In this document: one piece after another, positions 11,361 through 23,250 of the stretch
How the letters are laid out: every line of letters starts with the position of its first letter
Numbering within the stretch: position 1 is the first letter of the stretch
From: Polytrichum commune
Taxonomy: Eukaryota; Streptophyta; Polytrichopsida; Polytrichales; Polytrichaceae
NCBI GenBank assembly: GCA_950295325.1
Contig: OX485807.1
Coordinates: forward strand, 32,399,666-32,463,665
Direction of reading: 5' to 3'
Length of the DNA: 64,000 nt
Translations under genes and position numbers: made by a program
The notes under the pieces: model-generated
What the model was told of the DNA's origin: nothing
The model's database searches: none
Seen by the model: only the letters and a program-made list of their open reading frames with translations

Positions 11361-12271
11361 AAGAGTGAGAACCAAAGAATGACATTGAAAGACATAAATA
11401 TTTGCATTATTATGGATAATGCAGGAAGCCATGATATTCATGGTGAGGTCAAGAAAGTTACAGATGGGTTTAATGCTTTTGTACTCTCCCATATCACTAT
11501 CTTGTTCCTTCCACCAAATGTGACTTCAGTTGTTCAACCTTTGGATCAAGGAGTGATTGCAGCATTCAAAATTTGCTATAAGCGCAAGCTTGTTGTCTGG
11601 ACTTTGCAACAAATTGATAACAACTCAAATGAAGATTTGGGGAAATTGAATGTTGATCTATTTCAAGCTATGCTATGGTGTGTGGCGGCATGGCATGAAT
11701 TAGATGATCAAACATTAGAAATTGTTGGAGAAAGTCCGCCATATTGCCTACAGAGTGGTATGCAGATATCAACAATTTTGATGAACGTATGAAGTCCAAA
11801 ATGAAGGAAGTAGCTTTGGAATTGGGCAATCTCATCGCCACATTGAATTTGGGTTTGGATGTCGAAGGCAAGCCTGTAGAAAAGCTTTGTCCTTTGGAGT
11901 ACATAAACATGGAAAGTGAAGATGATTTTGAGGTGGAATATTCTACCGAGGAGCTTGTGCAATTAGTGCAAGATGGCGAACAAGTTCTTGATTCCATGGA
12001 AGTAGACCCATTGATTGTTGATAGCAGTGATGATGAGTCTAAAGTAGTGAAGCTAAGCAATGCACAAAAATATGCTAAAGATGTTTTGAATTTTATGGCT
12101 AGCCAAGGTTCTCAGATTTTCAACACTCTGGAGTTGTTAGGAACGGAAAAAATCCATGGCAAACTCGTTAGAATTGGTGTTGCACATTTAACATCAACAA
12201 AACAATGTGACATTAGAAGCTTCTTTGTCTCTAGTGAGAGGTCTTTACCAGATCTCAATGACACATTATGA
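11361..12271 (+). pseudogene. C-terminal part of a pogo/Tigger DDE transposase, frameshifted
   Basis: The fragment begins just before a catalytic aspartate ([10 protein letters not shown]), continues with [20 protein letters not shown], which carries the next acidic position, and then [15 protein letters not shown]. This is the DDE_1 arrangement of pogo/Tigger transposases. The first catalytic Asp region and the N-terminal HTH/CENPB domains are absent. Near 11708-11714 the frame shifts: the typical [10 protein letters not shown] motif is read in the frame of 11711-12271, not in the upstream frame, which runs out into a stop at 11790-11792. The last part is acidic (VDSSDDES) and ends at TGA 12269-12271. 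It is flanked inside the element by subterminal repeats. Function as a transposase is lost, although expression of the fusion cannot be excluded. Confidence 0.8.
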
Positions 12272-12510
12272 TGTGCTCTTGTTGTTATTCACAATTTCGA
12301 ATTAGATTTTACATTCAAAAACATTGAAGTCTCGTTTTTATTTTTTTATTTTTTACATTGTAATTTTATTTTGATTTTCTACCTATTTTTTTTGATAATA
12401 TCACATTATGCACAAATCTTCAAAATGTGACATTATCAAATATGTCACACCTGTTTATATCACTCTTTTTGGTGAAACGGATGGTGTAACATTATCAAGG
12501 TTAGACTATA

Positions 12511-12770
12511 ATAACTACTCTAGACTCAATAATGAACACAATTGAGAGGGCTTATGTATTTATTTAAGAAATCAACAAACATGCACTTCCAATACACCAT
12601 AATTAAATCAAGAAACATTTGATTTTCAATCCGATTTTTGCAGATGTTACATCGTAGATTTGCTAATGCAACACGAGTTTTGTTGTGTAAATCTGATAGG
12701 TAGAACTTTTGGAGAATATGAAAAACGAACCAAAAAACACCCACATACCTTAGGCATGTGTTTTTTTTTA
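12511..12770 (+). repeat. dispersed repeat family G, right part of the interrupted copy
   Basis: It continues the copy begun at 10020: ctctagactcaataatgaacacaattgagagggc, then caacaaacatgc, tagatttgctaatgcaacac and acacccacatacctta. The same order appears at 57290-57600 and, partly, at 3170-3300. Confidence 0.6.
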
Positions 12771-12865
12771 CATAACCCTAAACTCTTTGCATCCTCCAAA
12801 ACACTCTACCAAAGAAGGCACTCTATCCCAACAAAATAAAATGATTTATGTTTTCCACAAATCTT

Positions 12866-13036
12866 GCCACGTGTCGTGCCCGTTGATTGAGATACACTAG
12901 AATCCCACGTGGAAACCGCATTCCGACGAATCAGAGCGCCCCCAAGGCCCCCCCGTATTGTTTCTAACTTACCTTTTTCCCCCTTTCGCGCTGGAAGGAG
13001 GCCTCCTCGAGAAGCAACGGGCGCTCGCCACGTGCC
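12866..13036 (+). promoter_or_regulatory. G-box/ABRE cluster upstream of HMA1
   Basis: Three CACGTG palindromes lie at 12868-12873, 12906-12911 and 13029-13034, that is 240-410 bases before the HMA1 start codon, in a GC-richer island. The first reads CCACGTGTCG and also fits the ABA-response core ACGTGTC. A fourth CACGTG at 13791-13796 is in intron 1. bZIP/bHLH control by light or stress is a reasonable inference, not shown. I see no clear TATA box. Confidence 0.5.
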
Positions 13037-13278
13037 CTGTAACCGCATTCCACAGCGGTCCCATGTCCCGACCGTGGGATTAATATTACAAGCACTGACC
13101 ATCCACCAGATACTGTTTCAGACCACCGGTCAAACAAGTAAAGCGACCACCGGGCAAATCACCCTGGCTCCCCGAGGCTTGAAGTGTGATGAGCTCGGAG
13201 AAGCACGGCTATGGCGAATGCTGCACTGTCTCGAAGAGAATTGGGGAAAGGGAAGGAAGAACGTGAGCGCAGGGGCGG

Positions 13279-16200
13279 ATGTCCACAATGTTGCTCTGCT
13301 GCGCAGCTTCCTCAAGCCTCGCGGCCGCGGATTCTGGCAAATTCGGGATTAAATCCTTCGAGCGTAGGCGCCCGAACCCATTTCAGCTCTCTCTTGGGCT
13401 CCGCAGCGAGGTTTCGGCATCGCGGGGGGCTCGTTCGGGATATCGCAAGGTTTCATCCCTGCGTGGCGGTCTTGGAGAAATCTCTATAGGTGCGTTGTTG
13501 CTGTTTTTGTGTCTTTTGTTTCTGCAATTGAGGTGAATTATCTGGTCTAGTTTGGGTTAGGGTTTGGCTCGTGGCCAATGTTGTGCGGGTATCTAGGTTG
13601 AATCTAGGTACCAATGAGGGTATAAAATATCTTGATATTCTCACATACCATTGCAAAATACCTCTGTATCTTGGACATTCTATATTATTTTCAATACTAT
13701 GACCCGCCGGGTATCTTAGTCTAATCTCTCTTGTCAATATCCTTACCCACTTGTAGGGGAAAAAAAAAAAGATACTAGGAGTGCGCTGCTCACGTGTGGT
13801 AGTGCGTGGATACAAGAATGTGGCCAATTCTCGTAATTAGCTGGAATTTAATTGGACGTGTAGCTGCTGAATTGCTTCGAGGATATGTCAGGGTCGTAGC
13901 AGTTAGATTTGGAGTATACAAGGGGGAGCAGAGGGATTTTATATCTTCATTTAGCTCTGGATTTTCTTCAGCTGGTTTGATTCAAGCCTGCTCCTGCTAG
14001 TTATTTACATTGATGTGAAGGCATCGGCGCTTAATGGTGGTGTGTAGACATGTAGTAATGTAAATTGGAGTGTTCAGATGGCAGAATTATCCTGAGTGGT
14101 AAGGTGAAAAAGTGTTGTGTCTGGTTGAGGGCTCCTAAAGGTAGTGATATTGTATGGGGAATGAATCCACGAGACAATGGTCATGTGGAGGGAAGGAGCA
14201 AGCTCATATGTTATAGAGTCAATGGATAAGTCTGCAATCCTTTGAATGCCAGTTCCATGTCAGTATAATGTGGATACTGTATCGTGGAATTCATTGAGTT
14301 AATCGCTGGTACTGAAGTCGAAATAGTGAAGGTTAATGGCGCAAAGATCAGTGTCGTAGTTGAGTGGAATTTTGCGACATCGGATAACCATACATTCAAA
14401 GTTGAGGGGATTGTGAGGATCTTTAGATCACCATTGAACTTGAGCAGGGTTCTAGTGATATCCAATTCATAAAGTTTTGGCTCGGTAGTATTGGATATGA
14501 GGATGCAAGTACCAACGTGTTTTCCCATTCCATATTCATGTTTAATGGCTAGATTCTTATCCATGTGCATGCAGGCAGAAGCGCAACTGAGACTTTTAGT
14601 TTCAGAAGTGATAAACATGGTTTCAGCACATTTAGGATTCCGGATGCTGGCTTCTGCAATGTGTTGTTGGGTGCATCTGTGGCTGCTCGGGTGGTGATTG
14701 CACTAAGTTCACAGCATCCATCGAGTAACGACGGGCACCATGATCATGAAGACCATGACCATCATCACTCACATAATTCAAATGTAAGGATTGCATTCAC
14801 TTGTTTGGGGGATATCGTATGTTGTCTCGTTCTTTTTGCAACCGAGTATCTTGCAAGATTTGGGATGGCCAAAGTCCTCACATTCATCAACGATCTTTAT
14901 GTGGAGTGTTGTTGTTGAAGTTGGTGGCTCTGGTCCCTAATGAGTTGCCTCCTTTGTTCACCCATGATCAACCTGATTTACTTATAATGCTGCAGGGTAC
15001 AGATGATGAGAGTCACCAACATTCCCATGCAGCGGGAGATCATGCACACTCTCATGGTCATGACGAACATGATGGGCACTCTCATGACCATTCACATCAT
15101 GGCCATGGACATTCCCATTCACATACCAACTTAAATGCTGTACAGAAGCTCATACAGAGGGTGTCAAAAGTAGTTGGCATTGCAGCAATTGCAGATGCAT
15201 GGAGAGAAAACCTCACTGTTGTATGTGTTTCATCAGTCCTTCTCTTGTTAGGAGCTCTTGCTCCACTTTTGTTTCCTAATCTGGCCACAACGTCATCTTT
15301 CCAATCTCTTCTCGTCATAGCAGCTCTGCCACTCACAGGGGTACACAGCTCTCACCTAAATTCTTTTTTATTTTTAAATGGCAATCATTCTAGAAAATAC
15401 AGTGAGTATGCTGTGAAATTCTGGGTCATGCTTGCAAAAGTGTTTGAGCTCTCTTACACATCTACCCGTCTCATATGTAGGATTGACACTGATATTTGTA
15501 ATTCTCAAAGTATTGAGCATGCAAGTAGATAATCACAATTCCACACAATCATTCTTAGAGAGTATGGTTTGGTGTTTTTGGGATGTGGCTGATTTTGTCT
15601 ACTTCTCATGAGGTGGATTTGCCTAGATCTATTGGAGAAAGAGACACAACATAAGAGAACATCAAGGTCCAGTTCTTTGGTTCTTTGTAAAGTGGACCAG
15701 AGAGACATGTGTGTCTATATCATAAGTCCATCTCTTCTCACAACTGAACATGTTGATATTAGATCCCTGGGTTGCCTGTCTACTTGGACTGCCTGAAGTA
15801 AAAACCTGTTGTCTATTCAGTTAGTGGGTTATAGGCTCACAAATATTGCTGGCAGGTACCAGCATTACTCGATGCAACCATTGATGTGGCAGGAGGAAAA
15901 ATCAATATTCATGTCCTCATGGCATTTGCTGCATTGGCATCAGTGTTCATGGGAAATGCTTTGGAAGGCGGCTTACTACTTGCTATGTTCAGCTTGTCTC
16001 ATCTTGGTATGTTGTTGATCTCAAAATATTGAATATTAGCCCTGTTTATAATACTATGTTGACTTCATTGAGTCTTTTATGGCGCACCATAAATAATGAA
16101 ATATTCCACAAACCTTGATTCTGGTGGTGGGCTTTACTCTCAGTGAATGAGCTCTTGTTTGTGTGGTTTTTAGACCGACGTACAGATTTAAACTTGTAAA

Positions 16201-19200
16201 AGTTACAGAAATGCCTTTTCTTTTAGTGGTAAACCTCAGGATTACAGGTGCATATCATTCCTTTAACTAAATTTAGATCAGTGCATCAGTGCTTGAGTTA
16301 GATATTGACATCTAAAATTTGTTATGTAGAAAATTCAGTGTCGTGATTCTAGATTAGATAAAGATTTTAATCTAAGAAACAGCAATGACCTTAAGCCACG
16401 GAAGGGTTACCAACAAGCTTCAGTGGACTTCTTGTAAGAGTTTGAAGAAATTTCAGCATTCTGTTAAGAGGAAACGCGATTTGGGTTCTAACTGCAAATA
16501 TTCTTACTTGTACGAGAAGACTGGCACTAATTTTTTCTCCTAGTTGGAGAGGAACTGTGAGAACACTTTCGATAACACATGAAATAAGTGCTCTGTTCTG
16601 CAGATATACATTGCAAGCTATTCAAGTGGTCTGATACTACTGTTTCTATGTGAGGCTCACATTCAGGTGTTGTGTCTCAGCGGAGGACTATTTTACGGAG
16701 CAAGCAATGGGTGACGTGAAGGCATTGAAAGACAGTAATCCAGAATCTGCTCTTGTTCTGGATGATTTTGATCAGAATAATCCCCCTCAACTTTCATCAG
16801 TCCCTTACAAACAGCTACCATTGCAAGAAGTAGCAGTGGGATCATATGTTCTTGTCAAAGCTGGTGAGGTATGTCCCAATAAGATTTGTGTCTACAAAGC
16901 ACTTTGTTCTTGTAAGAACTTGGAACCTCTCATAAATCTGCAGAGAACCGAGATTGGAGGTGATTGTATTGAAGAGTAATTTTCCTGTTAGTTAAATGGT
17001 ACATCAAGTTAATTGACATTATTTCTGATAAGGTCTTATGCTTTGCATTGTATACCCAATATTGGGTATTCCAGAGCATGAATTTAAGTAGAGGTTGGAG
17101 TTTTGCAGGTTGTACCAGTGGATGGGGAAGTATATGATGGAAAGGCCACAGTGACAGTAGAGCATTTAACTGGGGAGGCTACCCCTGTTGAGAAACAAGT
17201 TGGTGATACAGTACCTGGGGGTGCCCGCAACCTGGATGGGATCATGATTGTGAAGGTAATTTCACTTTGATTATACTAGTCTGGCATCCTTTCAGCACAC
17301 TTTTTTGCACACACAAATGCATTTAAATAGAATTGCAGAAGATTTTTATTTTTTTTATTTTTAAAAGAATTCTTCCTTCAGAAGTTAATGTCCTGCTTGC
17401 TAGGTCTGTGGGAATTTCCTTCTGTCTACTGAAGTTCTTGAGCTCCTATTCTTTTCTCTGGAAGGGTTCCTTATATTCACCCATGGTTTGCTACATGTTG
17501 ATGGCTGTAAGCAGCTGGACACTTTTCCAAATTCCCAATCCTCCTTACCTCTTCCGTGACTGCCTCCTCTTGCCTCAGTTGAGAATGTAACTAAGATTCT
17601 AACTATGTAGTTTGTGGTTCTGTTTTTTGGTTAGGCTACAAAGGTATGGTCTGAGTCAACAGTTGCTCGAATTATGAAGTTGACAGAGGAAGCACAATCA
17701 AGCAGGCCGAAGTTGGAGAGGTGGCTAGATGAATTCACTGAGCGTTATAGCCAACTTGTGGTTGCCATGTCAGTTGCTGTGGCTGTCATTGGCCCTTTTG
17801 TGTTCAAGTGGCCCTTTCTTGGTTCTCCAGGTTGGTCAGCTAAGGAATCTGCATGACAATTCAGACTTCAATGAGATGTGATACTTGTGATTTTGATTGA
17901 TACTTTCTAAAGTAATTGCTGTATATTCAAGGTTCTCCACTTGCACCCGTTTGTCATTCTTGATGAGTTGGCCTGAATGTCATTGGTTCTCATTATTAGA
18001 GGACCATCTAATTGCAAAATCCAGCTAGGTGAAACATCACTGTTTTCTAGATTTCTGAATTTTTGAGAAACGTGACCAGTCTGACCAGTAAGCTGTGTTC
18101 AGGTGTACGAGGGTCACTTTACCGAGCGTTGGGCCTCATGGTAGCTGCGTCACCTTGTGCTTTAGCAGTTGCTCCTCTTGCGTATGCAACAGCCATCAGT
18201 GCCTGTGCTAGAAAGGTGTGACCTCCAATTATTGTTTTTAATAGTATGTGTGGTGTCATCTTCATCTATTGTGGCTCATTCTCTGGTATTACAAACTGAG
18301 GAAATTAGTTATATTAGTCCACAGCGTACTATGCATTTATCTCATCACATTTTGCCTTTCTGTGTCGTGTAATTCAAGATGAACAAGCTTGTTATTTCTT
18401 GTAGAAATTATTCCTTGATTTAACCATCCTAACAAAGATAGGTTATGTGGATCAAATTTCTAGAGTTGTGTATTGTATTTTTGTCATTAAGTTGAAGGCT
18501 GGTACACTTTTTTGAATTATCCTAACCCCTAAGCGTCTGACAGGTCCAACCTGGACCTCTCAATCTACAATTTGTGCCACATACTTTCATCTTTAGCTAA
18601 TTGTGACCATATCTACAATAACTCATCCGTCAAGTGCGCTTTTCCAATTGGTTGATTACCTAACTGCTGTTGAAGATTTGGGTTCAAATTCACAACCTGG
18701 GTGTCTTTGGATGCAAGTACATACGTAGTCTTTTGATCATTAATGTCACATATGAGTACATCTTTGTTTTCTCCTTGACAAAAGGTAAGTACTAGATAAA
18801 GTTTCAAACCCTTAATTATAAAAAATGTGATATTAAGACTTGGTGAGGCTCATAGACATTGTGTATATAGGTTGTACATTGAGCCCCTTGGTCCTTTCAA
18901 GGGTTAAGATTATCAGATCTAATGGATTGCCTATGGACCTTTTCCATGGAGTGTCAAAATTTGAGTCCTTGATTGACTTATTTAATTCTGCCACAGGGTA
19001 TTCTTTTGAAAGGAGGAGAGGTACTTGATGCACTGGCGGCCTGTGATACAGTAGCATTTGATAAAACTGGAACATTAACCACTGGAGAGCTACGTTGTAA
19101 AGCGATTGAGCCACTTCGTGGCCACCAGCCATCTTCAGAGTCCTGTTGTAGCCCTAGTTGTGAGACAGAGGCACTCGCTGTTGCAGCTGCAATGGAGCGT

Positions 19201-22200
19201 GGGGCAACGCATCCCATAGCACGGTAAGTTTTTAATTGTCTGCATAGAGTTTAAAGGTTCATATTCAAACCTGTGGTAGTCATTAGAGTTATCCTTGAAC
19301 TTACTGGGACTTTTCATCAGGAGTTGTTCCCTATGATTTTCCTTTAGTTGCTTTGAATATAATATCAATAATTTCTTTCCACTCGTGGTGCTTGCGAGGT
19401 AGTGGTTGAATTTGAATAAAGGGCAACCTATATCAGTTCATCAAGGGGTAAAATTAGCACCTCTTGGCATGCCAAAATCAGTCTCACCCTCAAATATTTG
19501 ATATAGAATGTTTTTCACTCAAACCTCCACACTACATCGCAGCATGCACCGAAAACCTACCGAACATGGAAGGTGTTGTATGCAAACTCCCAATCCAAAT
19601 TTATGTTGAGCTAGAGGAAAACATATCATGTAATCACATCTCCATGTTTGTGACATGTGCTCAATTCTTCACTGGTCTAAATGAACAATTTCTTACTAAG
19701 TCTGAGGAAGTCAGGTCAGCCACTAACTACATGAGTAAAGGAAAGGGATCTTTTTCTTGTCCACCCTGAGAAATAATTATCTTGGAAATGGATTTGTGGG
19801 TGTCTGAGACAGGGCTGTTGTAGATCATTCTGTTGGTAAACATCTTCCAGCTGTTGTAGTTGTCGATTTTGAGGCTATCCCCGGACAGGGGTTGACGGCA
19901 AAAGTTTCAAATTTAGAGGTGAGCTTCAAGATGTAAAATGCATATTCTTTGCACAAATGGTGGCGGTCTCTGTTTTTGTCTAGAACTGTGACAGGAACAC
20001 AGTTTATCAAAGCGAGTTCTCATTTCTGATGTTCTCTGTTGAGAGTGTAGTCCTCTATCTACAACTGCCTGAGTGATAGATTTATTCAGTGAGGACCTGG
20101 TGGTCTTTGGAACATCAAAACCACCTCCTGGTGGAGGGGATGGTTCAAAAATGCATAACCAACCCTCACACTTGTAGATTATATATGTGTAACCTTTACG
20201 TAGGCAACCAACATCTAATTACCATTTATTATTTTTGAAATAATATATTCTGTGATCATATTTAGTTTTTTATTTTGTTATCACCCTAATATTGAGCATC
20301 AAAGTAAGACAGACATGACAATAATATGGAATATTAGTCTTAGGACCTATCTGTGCACATCAAAGTGTTTTTGTATGACAAAACTACAGAACCTTTAGAG
20401 TCAATTATGGAATGTCTATTAATCAGAAATCCATCAGGTTTAAGGGTGGGTTCACATTAGGGTCCAGGTCTTAGAAACTTGGGGTCCTGAACAGTCTTTA
20501 TATGACCTTACTCTTGGACGCAAGATTGGACCAAGCTTGAAGATTGCTTTTTCAAATCAGGAGTACTTTCTTGCATGGACCACCGAGATCTGGCGGGATC
20601 CTATGGATCGAAAATTAAAGTGATGTCGCATGTATGCCACTTCATTTTTACATACCTTGGACTTGGACCCTAGTGTGAACTCCTTGTGTGCAAAGCCTTG
20701 CTCTCAACCCATAGGATCATTTAATTTTGAAGTGTCTTTTGTCTTGGATCTAAGTGTAAACCCACCCTAAGTATGCTCTTTGGATATTTTGTATAAGATG
20801 GTTTGGACCAATGTGGGGCTGTGATTAGGCAGAGGAGAAGGGGAGCTGTACTGCTTTATTGGGTTCTTTGGACTATGTGGCATCTTCTTCAAAGAGCTCA
20901 TGGGAGGCTGCAAGGATTCGGGAAGCTGCTAGTAACTCTGGATACAGCAAAGAGTTGGTGCGGGCTGCTTTGTCTGTGAATAGAAAGGTAATTCTCCTAA
21001 CCTCTGTATGTCATGCCTCACGTTTGTTATTTCAATCTAATATATGACTGGGACATGAGACCCATGCCCAAAATATGATGGTAATAAGACCTAGTTGATT
21101 AGCAAATCTGGTATGAATTTAATGCCATAGGATGAGATCAGGGTTACAAACCGTCCATTTGTGACAAATTTTTAAACAGAAGATATGTGATCTTCTTAAG
21201 CGGTTAGATAGGTGTGCACAAAGTGATTAGTGTTGAGTGGTTGTTTAGCATCGACCTTCTGGCTATATTCAACAATGAGCCGTCTTAATGATCCTCAGAA
21301 TAATATTAGGAGTGTTTGTTTTAGGAGAATATCAAACCATTTTGCATCCAAAAGTAGGTTTTTGAATAAGATATGTCTGCCTTGGTCTTGATGCCTGGAC
21401 ACATGTTGGGCAGGTCACACTCTTCCATTTTGAGGATGAACTACGGGAGAATGCAGCGTCTGTTGTGGAGGTTTTGAAGCAGAAATGTGATCTACGAGTA
21501 TTAATGTTGACAGGCGACAATGCATCCACTGCCAAGAGGGTGGCAAAATCTGTAGGCATTGATGAGTTCCATGCAGGACTGAAACCTGAAGATAAACTCG
21601 ACCAAATTCACCGATTGTCACAAGAGAAGAGTATTGCCCCGAAGCCTTGTGAAATTTTGAAGATTTTTCATTTTGTTAGTCCTTGCAAACACACAAACGA
21701 TATCAGAGTTTTTGAATCTAGTTAGGGTGAGTTAACATTCAGGTCGGGTCCAAGAAATTTGGGGTCCAAAACACCCCTGGACCTTTTGGACTCAAGCTTG
21801 AGGTTTGGTTTCTTGAATTGGATGGCATATTTTCTTGAGGTCGGGACCCCCAAGATTTGGCAGGAGAGTGGTGTCACATTAGCACCAGTTCACTTTTTTC
21901 ATACTTTGGACTCCGATCCTAGTTTAAACTCCTTGGTTCCAAAATGTTGCTCTGAATTATTAGGATTGCTCAATTTCAGAGTATTTATGGTCTTGGACCC
22001 TAGTGTTTTACACCCACCCTTAATCTTGTGTAATGTAAATGATTGAAATCAGGTAAGGAACTCTCTGATTGGCTTATGACATTTGTTGAGCAGAATCAGG
22101 AGGTTTGGTAATGGTTGGCGATGGAATCAATGATGCGCCCGCTTTAGCCGCTGCCACTGTAGGTATTGTGCTTGCACAAAATGCCAGTGCAACAGCTGTG

Positions 22201-23250
22201 CAAGTGGCGGATGTACTTCTCCTGCAAAATGCAATTGACGGTGTACCCTTTGTCATTGCTAAGGCTCATCAAACAACTTCTTTGGTAGGAATCACACTCA
22301 AAGAGTGCTTCAATTGTCATCGCTCTGTTGTACATTTGGAGGGAAGCACCTTGCTTTTCTTTGTCATATTGCATCTGTCTGCAAGTTGTGCCCTCAACAT
22401 GGTCACCTATAGGGTCTCCATAATGGCTTTACAAAGATGGTGTTTAGGGTTAGGGATTTAGTTCAGCAGTCCAAAAATTAATCGAATTACTTTGATGCAT
22501 GTACTGCAGGTAAAGCAAAGTGTAGGACTTGCCCTCTTTTGCATATTTCTCGCTGGTCTTCCCTCTGTCTTGGGATATCTTCCCCTTTGGCTTACGGTGC
22601 GCAGCTTACCTATCTCTTTCAATTTTCTGTTAGTGCAAGGCGAGTTAACCCCTAATCATCCTAGAGTCCCAATATGGGCCTCCATGCACAAAAACGTGTA
22701 CTTGAGCTACACAATTCATTCCATTTTTAGTTAATTGTGTCAAAAGTCACCAAATCTAGATTAGTTCATTCTTCAAGCTCACTTTATGAATGACGTAAAT
22801 TACCTTAATGTATTGAAGATTTGGGGTTTGAATACACAGCTTGGGTCTTATTGGATGCAAATACTTATGTAGTATTTTGATCACCAATGCCACATATGAG
22901 TGCATTATTATTTCCTCCATGTAAGATAATGTACTTCATAAAGTTTGAGACCCATAAATAAAGATGTATGCTCTTGTTGAGGCCTATAAAGGTTAATTAT
23001 TCTGGAGTTGCATATGAAGACTGCCTAACTGGGTCCTGGATTTTCTTCATTGTAGGTTCTACTACACGAAGGGGGAACACTACTTGTATGTGTAAATTCT
23101 ATACGCGCATTGAACAACCCATCCTTGTCATTGAGGCCATGGCCACTTCGGCTAAAGCAATTACTGTTGACATGGACAACAAACACAATCGGAAGGGGTC
23201 CCTCACGTACTTCCGAAGACCCACAGCCTGCACCAATTCCCTCTTCATAA
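13279..23250 (+). CDS. HMA1: plastid heavy-metal P-type ATPase HMA1 (P1B-4), 15 exons
   Basis: My exon model is 13279-13489, 14575-14783, 14996-15340, 15856-16006, 16681-16868, 17109-17255, 17635-17830, 18103-18215, 18997-19223, 19813-19918, 20829-20987, 21414-21630, 22094-22284, 22510-22596 and 23056-23250. All introns are GT-AG, phases agree, and the product has 913 residues, against about 820 in the Arabidopsis homologue. The first 70 residues are rich in Ser, Arg and Ala and look like a plastid transit peptide. Two His-rich stretches follow (about 124-140 and 146-183), then the transmembrane core. Key motifs are LTGE (388), SPC in the ion channel (499-501), DKTGT with the phosphorylated Asp (542), HP (592), MLTGDN (715), GDGIND (765) and HEGGT in the last helices (853). 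SPC with HEGGT marks the P1B-4/HMA1 class, which moves Cu, Zn or other divalent ions across the plastid envelope in plants. The start at 13279 is chosen because only this frame joins exon 2 in phase. Confidence 0.93.
13490..14574 (+). other. HMA1 intron 1 (1,085 bases)
   Basis: It starts gtgcgttg and ends catgcag, and joins a phase-1 codon (G + GC). It contains a poly-A tract (13758-13770), a G-box at 13791 and no recognised element. Short frames in it are not genes. Confidence 0.8.
18530..18860 (+). repeat. repeat family H in HMA1 intron 8
   Basis: It matches 22635-22995 in intron 14 of the same gene through a series of shared blocks: attgtg.cca, ctagattagttc-like tcatccgtcaag, gaagatttggg.ttcaaat, tggatgcaa.tac, gatcac/ttaatg.cacatatgagt and cataaagttt. 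Divergence is high, so these are old insertions of one dispersed family or a relocated intron piece. Confidence 0.6.
20441..20770. mobile_element. MITE family D in HMA1 intron 10
   Basis: TAA-GGGTGGGTTCACATTAG on the left and AAGTGTAAACCCACCC-TAA on the right are inverted ends, followed inward by 'ggtccaggtct' and 'tcttggatct'. The TAA duplication and GGG start point to PIF/Harbinger-like MITEs. The copies at 21722-22022 and 39503-39792 share the interior, for example ccttggacttggaccctagtg and aactccttg. Confidence 0.8.
21722..22022. mobile_element. MITE family D in HMA1 intron 12
   Basis: The ends are ttagggtgagttaacattcag and ctagtgttttacacccaccctta. The interior parallels the intron 10 copy: ggtccaaga.attggggtcc, ccaagatttgg and actccttgg. 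The inverted ends are more worn than in the intron 10 copy, suggesting a separate, older insertion. Confidence 0.75.
22635..22995 (+). repeat. repeat family H in HMA1 intron 14
   Basis: Partner of 18530-18860, with the same orientation and block order (see that entry). It lies between exon 14 and the last exon, which encodes HEGGT. Confidence 0.6.

Larger units (their letters stand above)
10120..12508 (+). mobile_element. Tigger/pogo-like DNA transposon carrying an AP2/ERF fragment
   Basis: The inverted ends are CAATCTAACCTTGATAATG at 10120 and, reverse-complemented, TAGTCTAACCTTGATAATG ending at 12508. TA at 10118-10119 and 12509-12510 is the target duplication expected for Tc1/mariner elements. 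Further copies of a GATAATGTCAC-like motif lie just inside both ends (for example 10157-10171, 10228-10240 and 12430-12440), as is common for transposase-binding subterminal repeats. The flanks join into one continuous copy of repeat family G, which confirms the boundaries. Inside are an AP2/ERF exon fragment at about 11252-11360 and the C-terminal half of a DDE transposase at about 11361-12271, broken by one frameshift. The first part of the transposase is absent, so the element is not autonomous as it stands. Confidence 0.8.

Noticed and set aside
10120-12508. A functional ERF gene disrupted in place by the transposon
   Set aside because: Both inverted ends lie outside the AP2 fragment and the outer flanks join into a repeat, so the AP2 piece is inside the element, not its target.
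13211-13489. A 92-codon frame starting at ATG 13211 as the HMA1 N-terminus
   Set aside because: It reaches the first donor in phase 0, whereas exon 2 with its His-rich sequence needs phase 1. The frame from 13279 fits and looks like a transit peptide.
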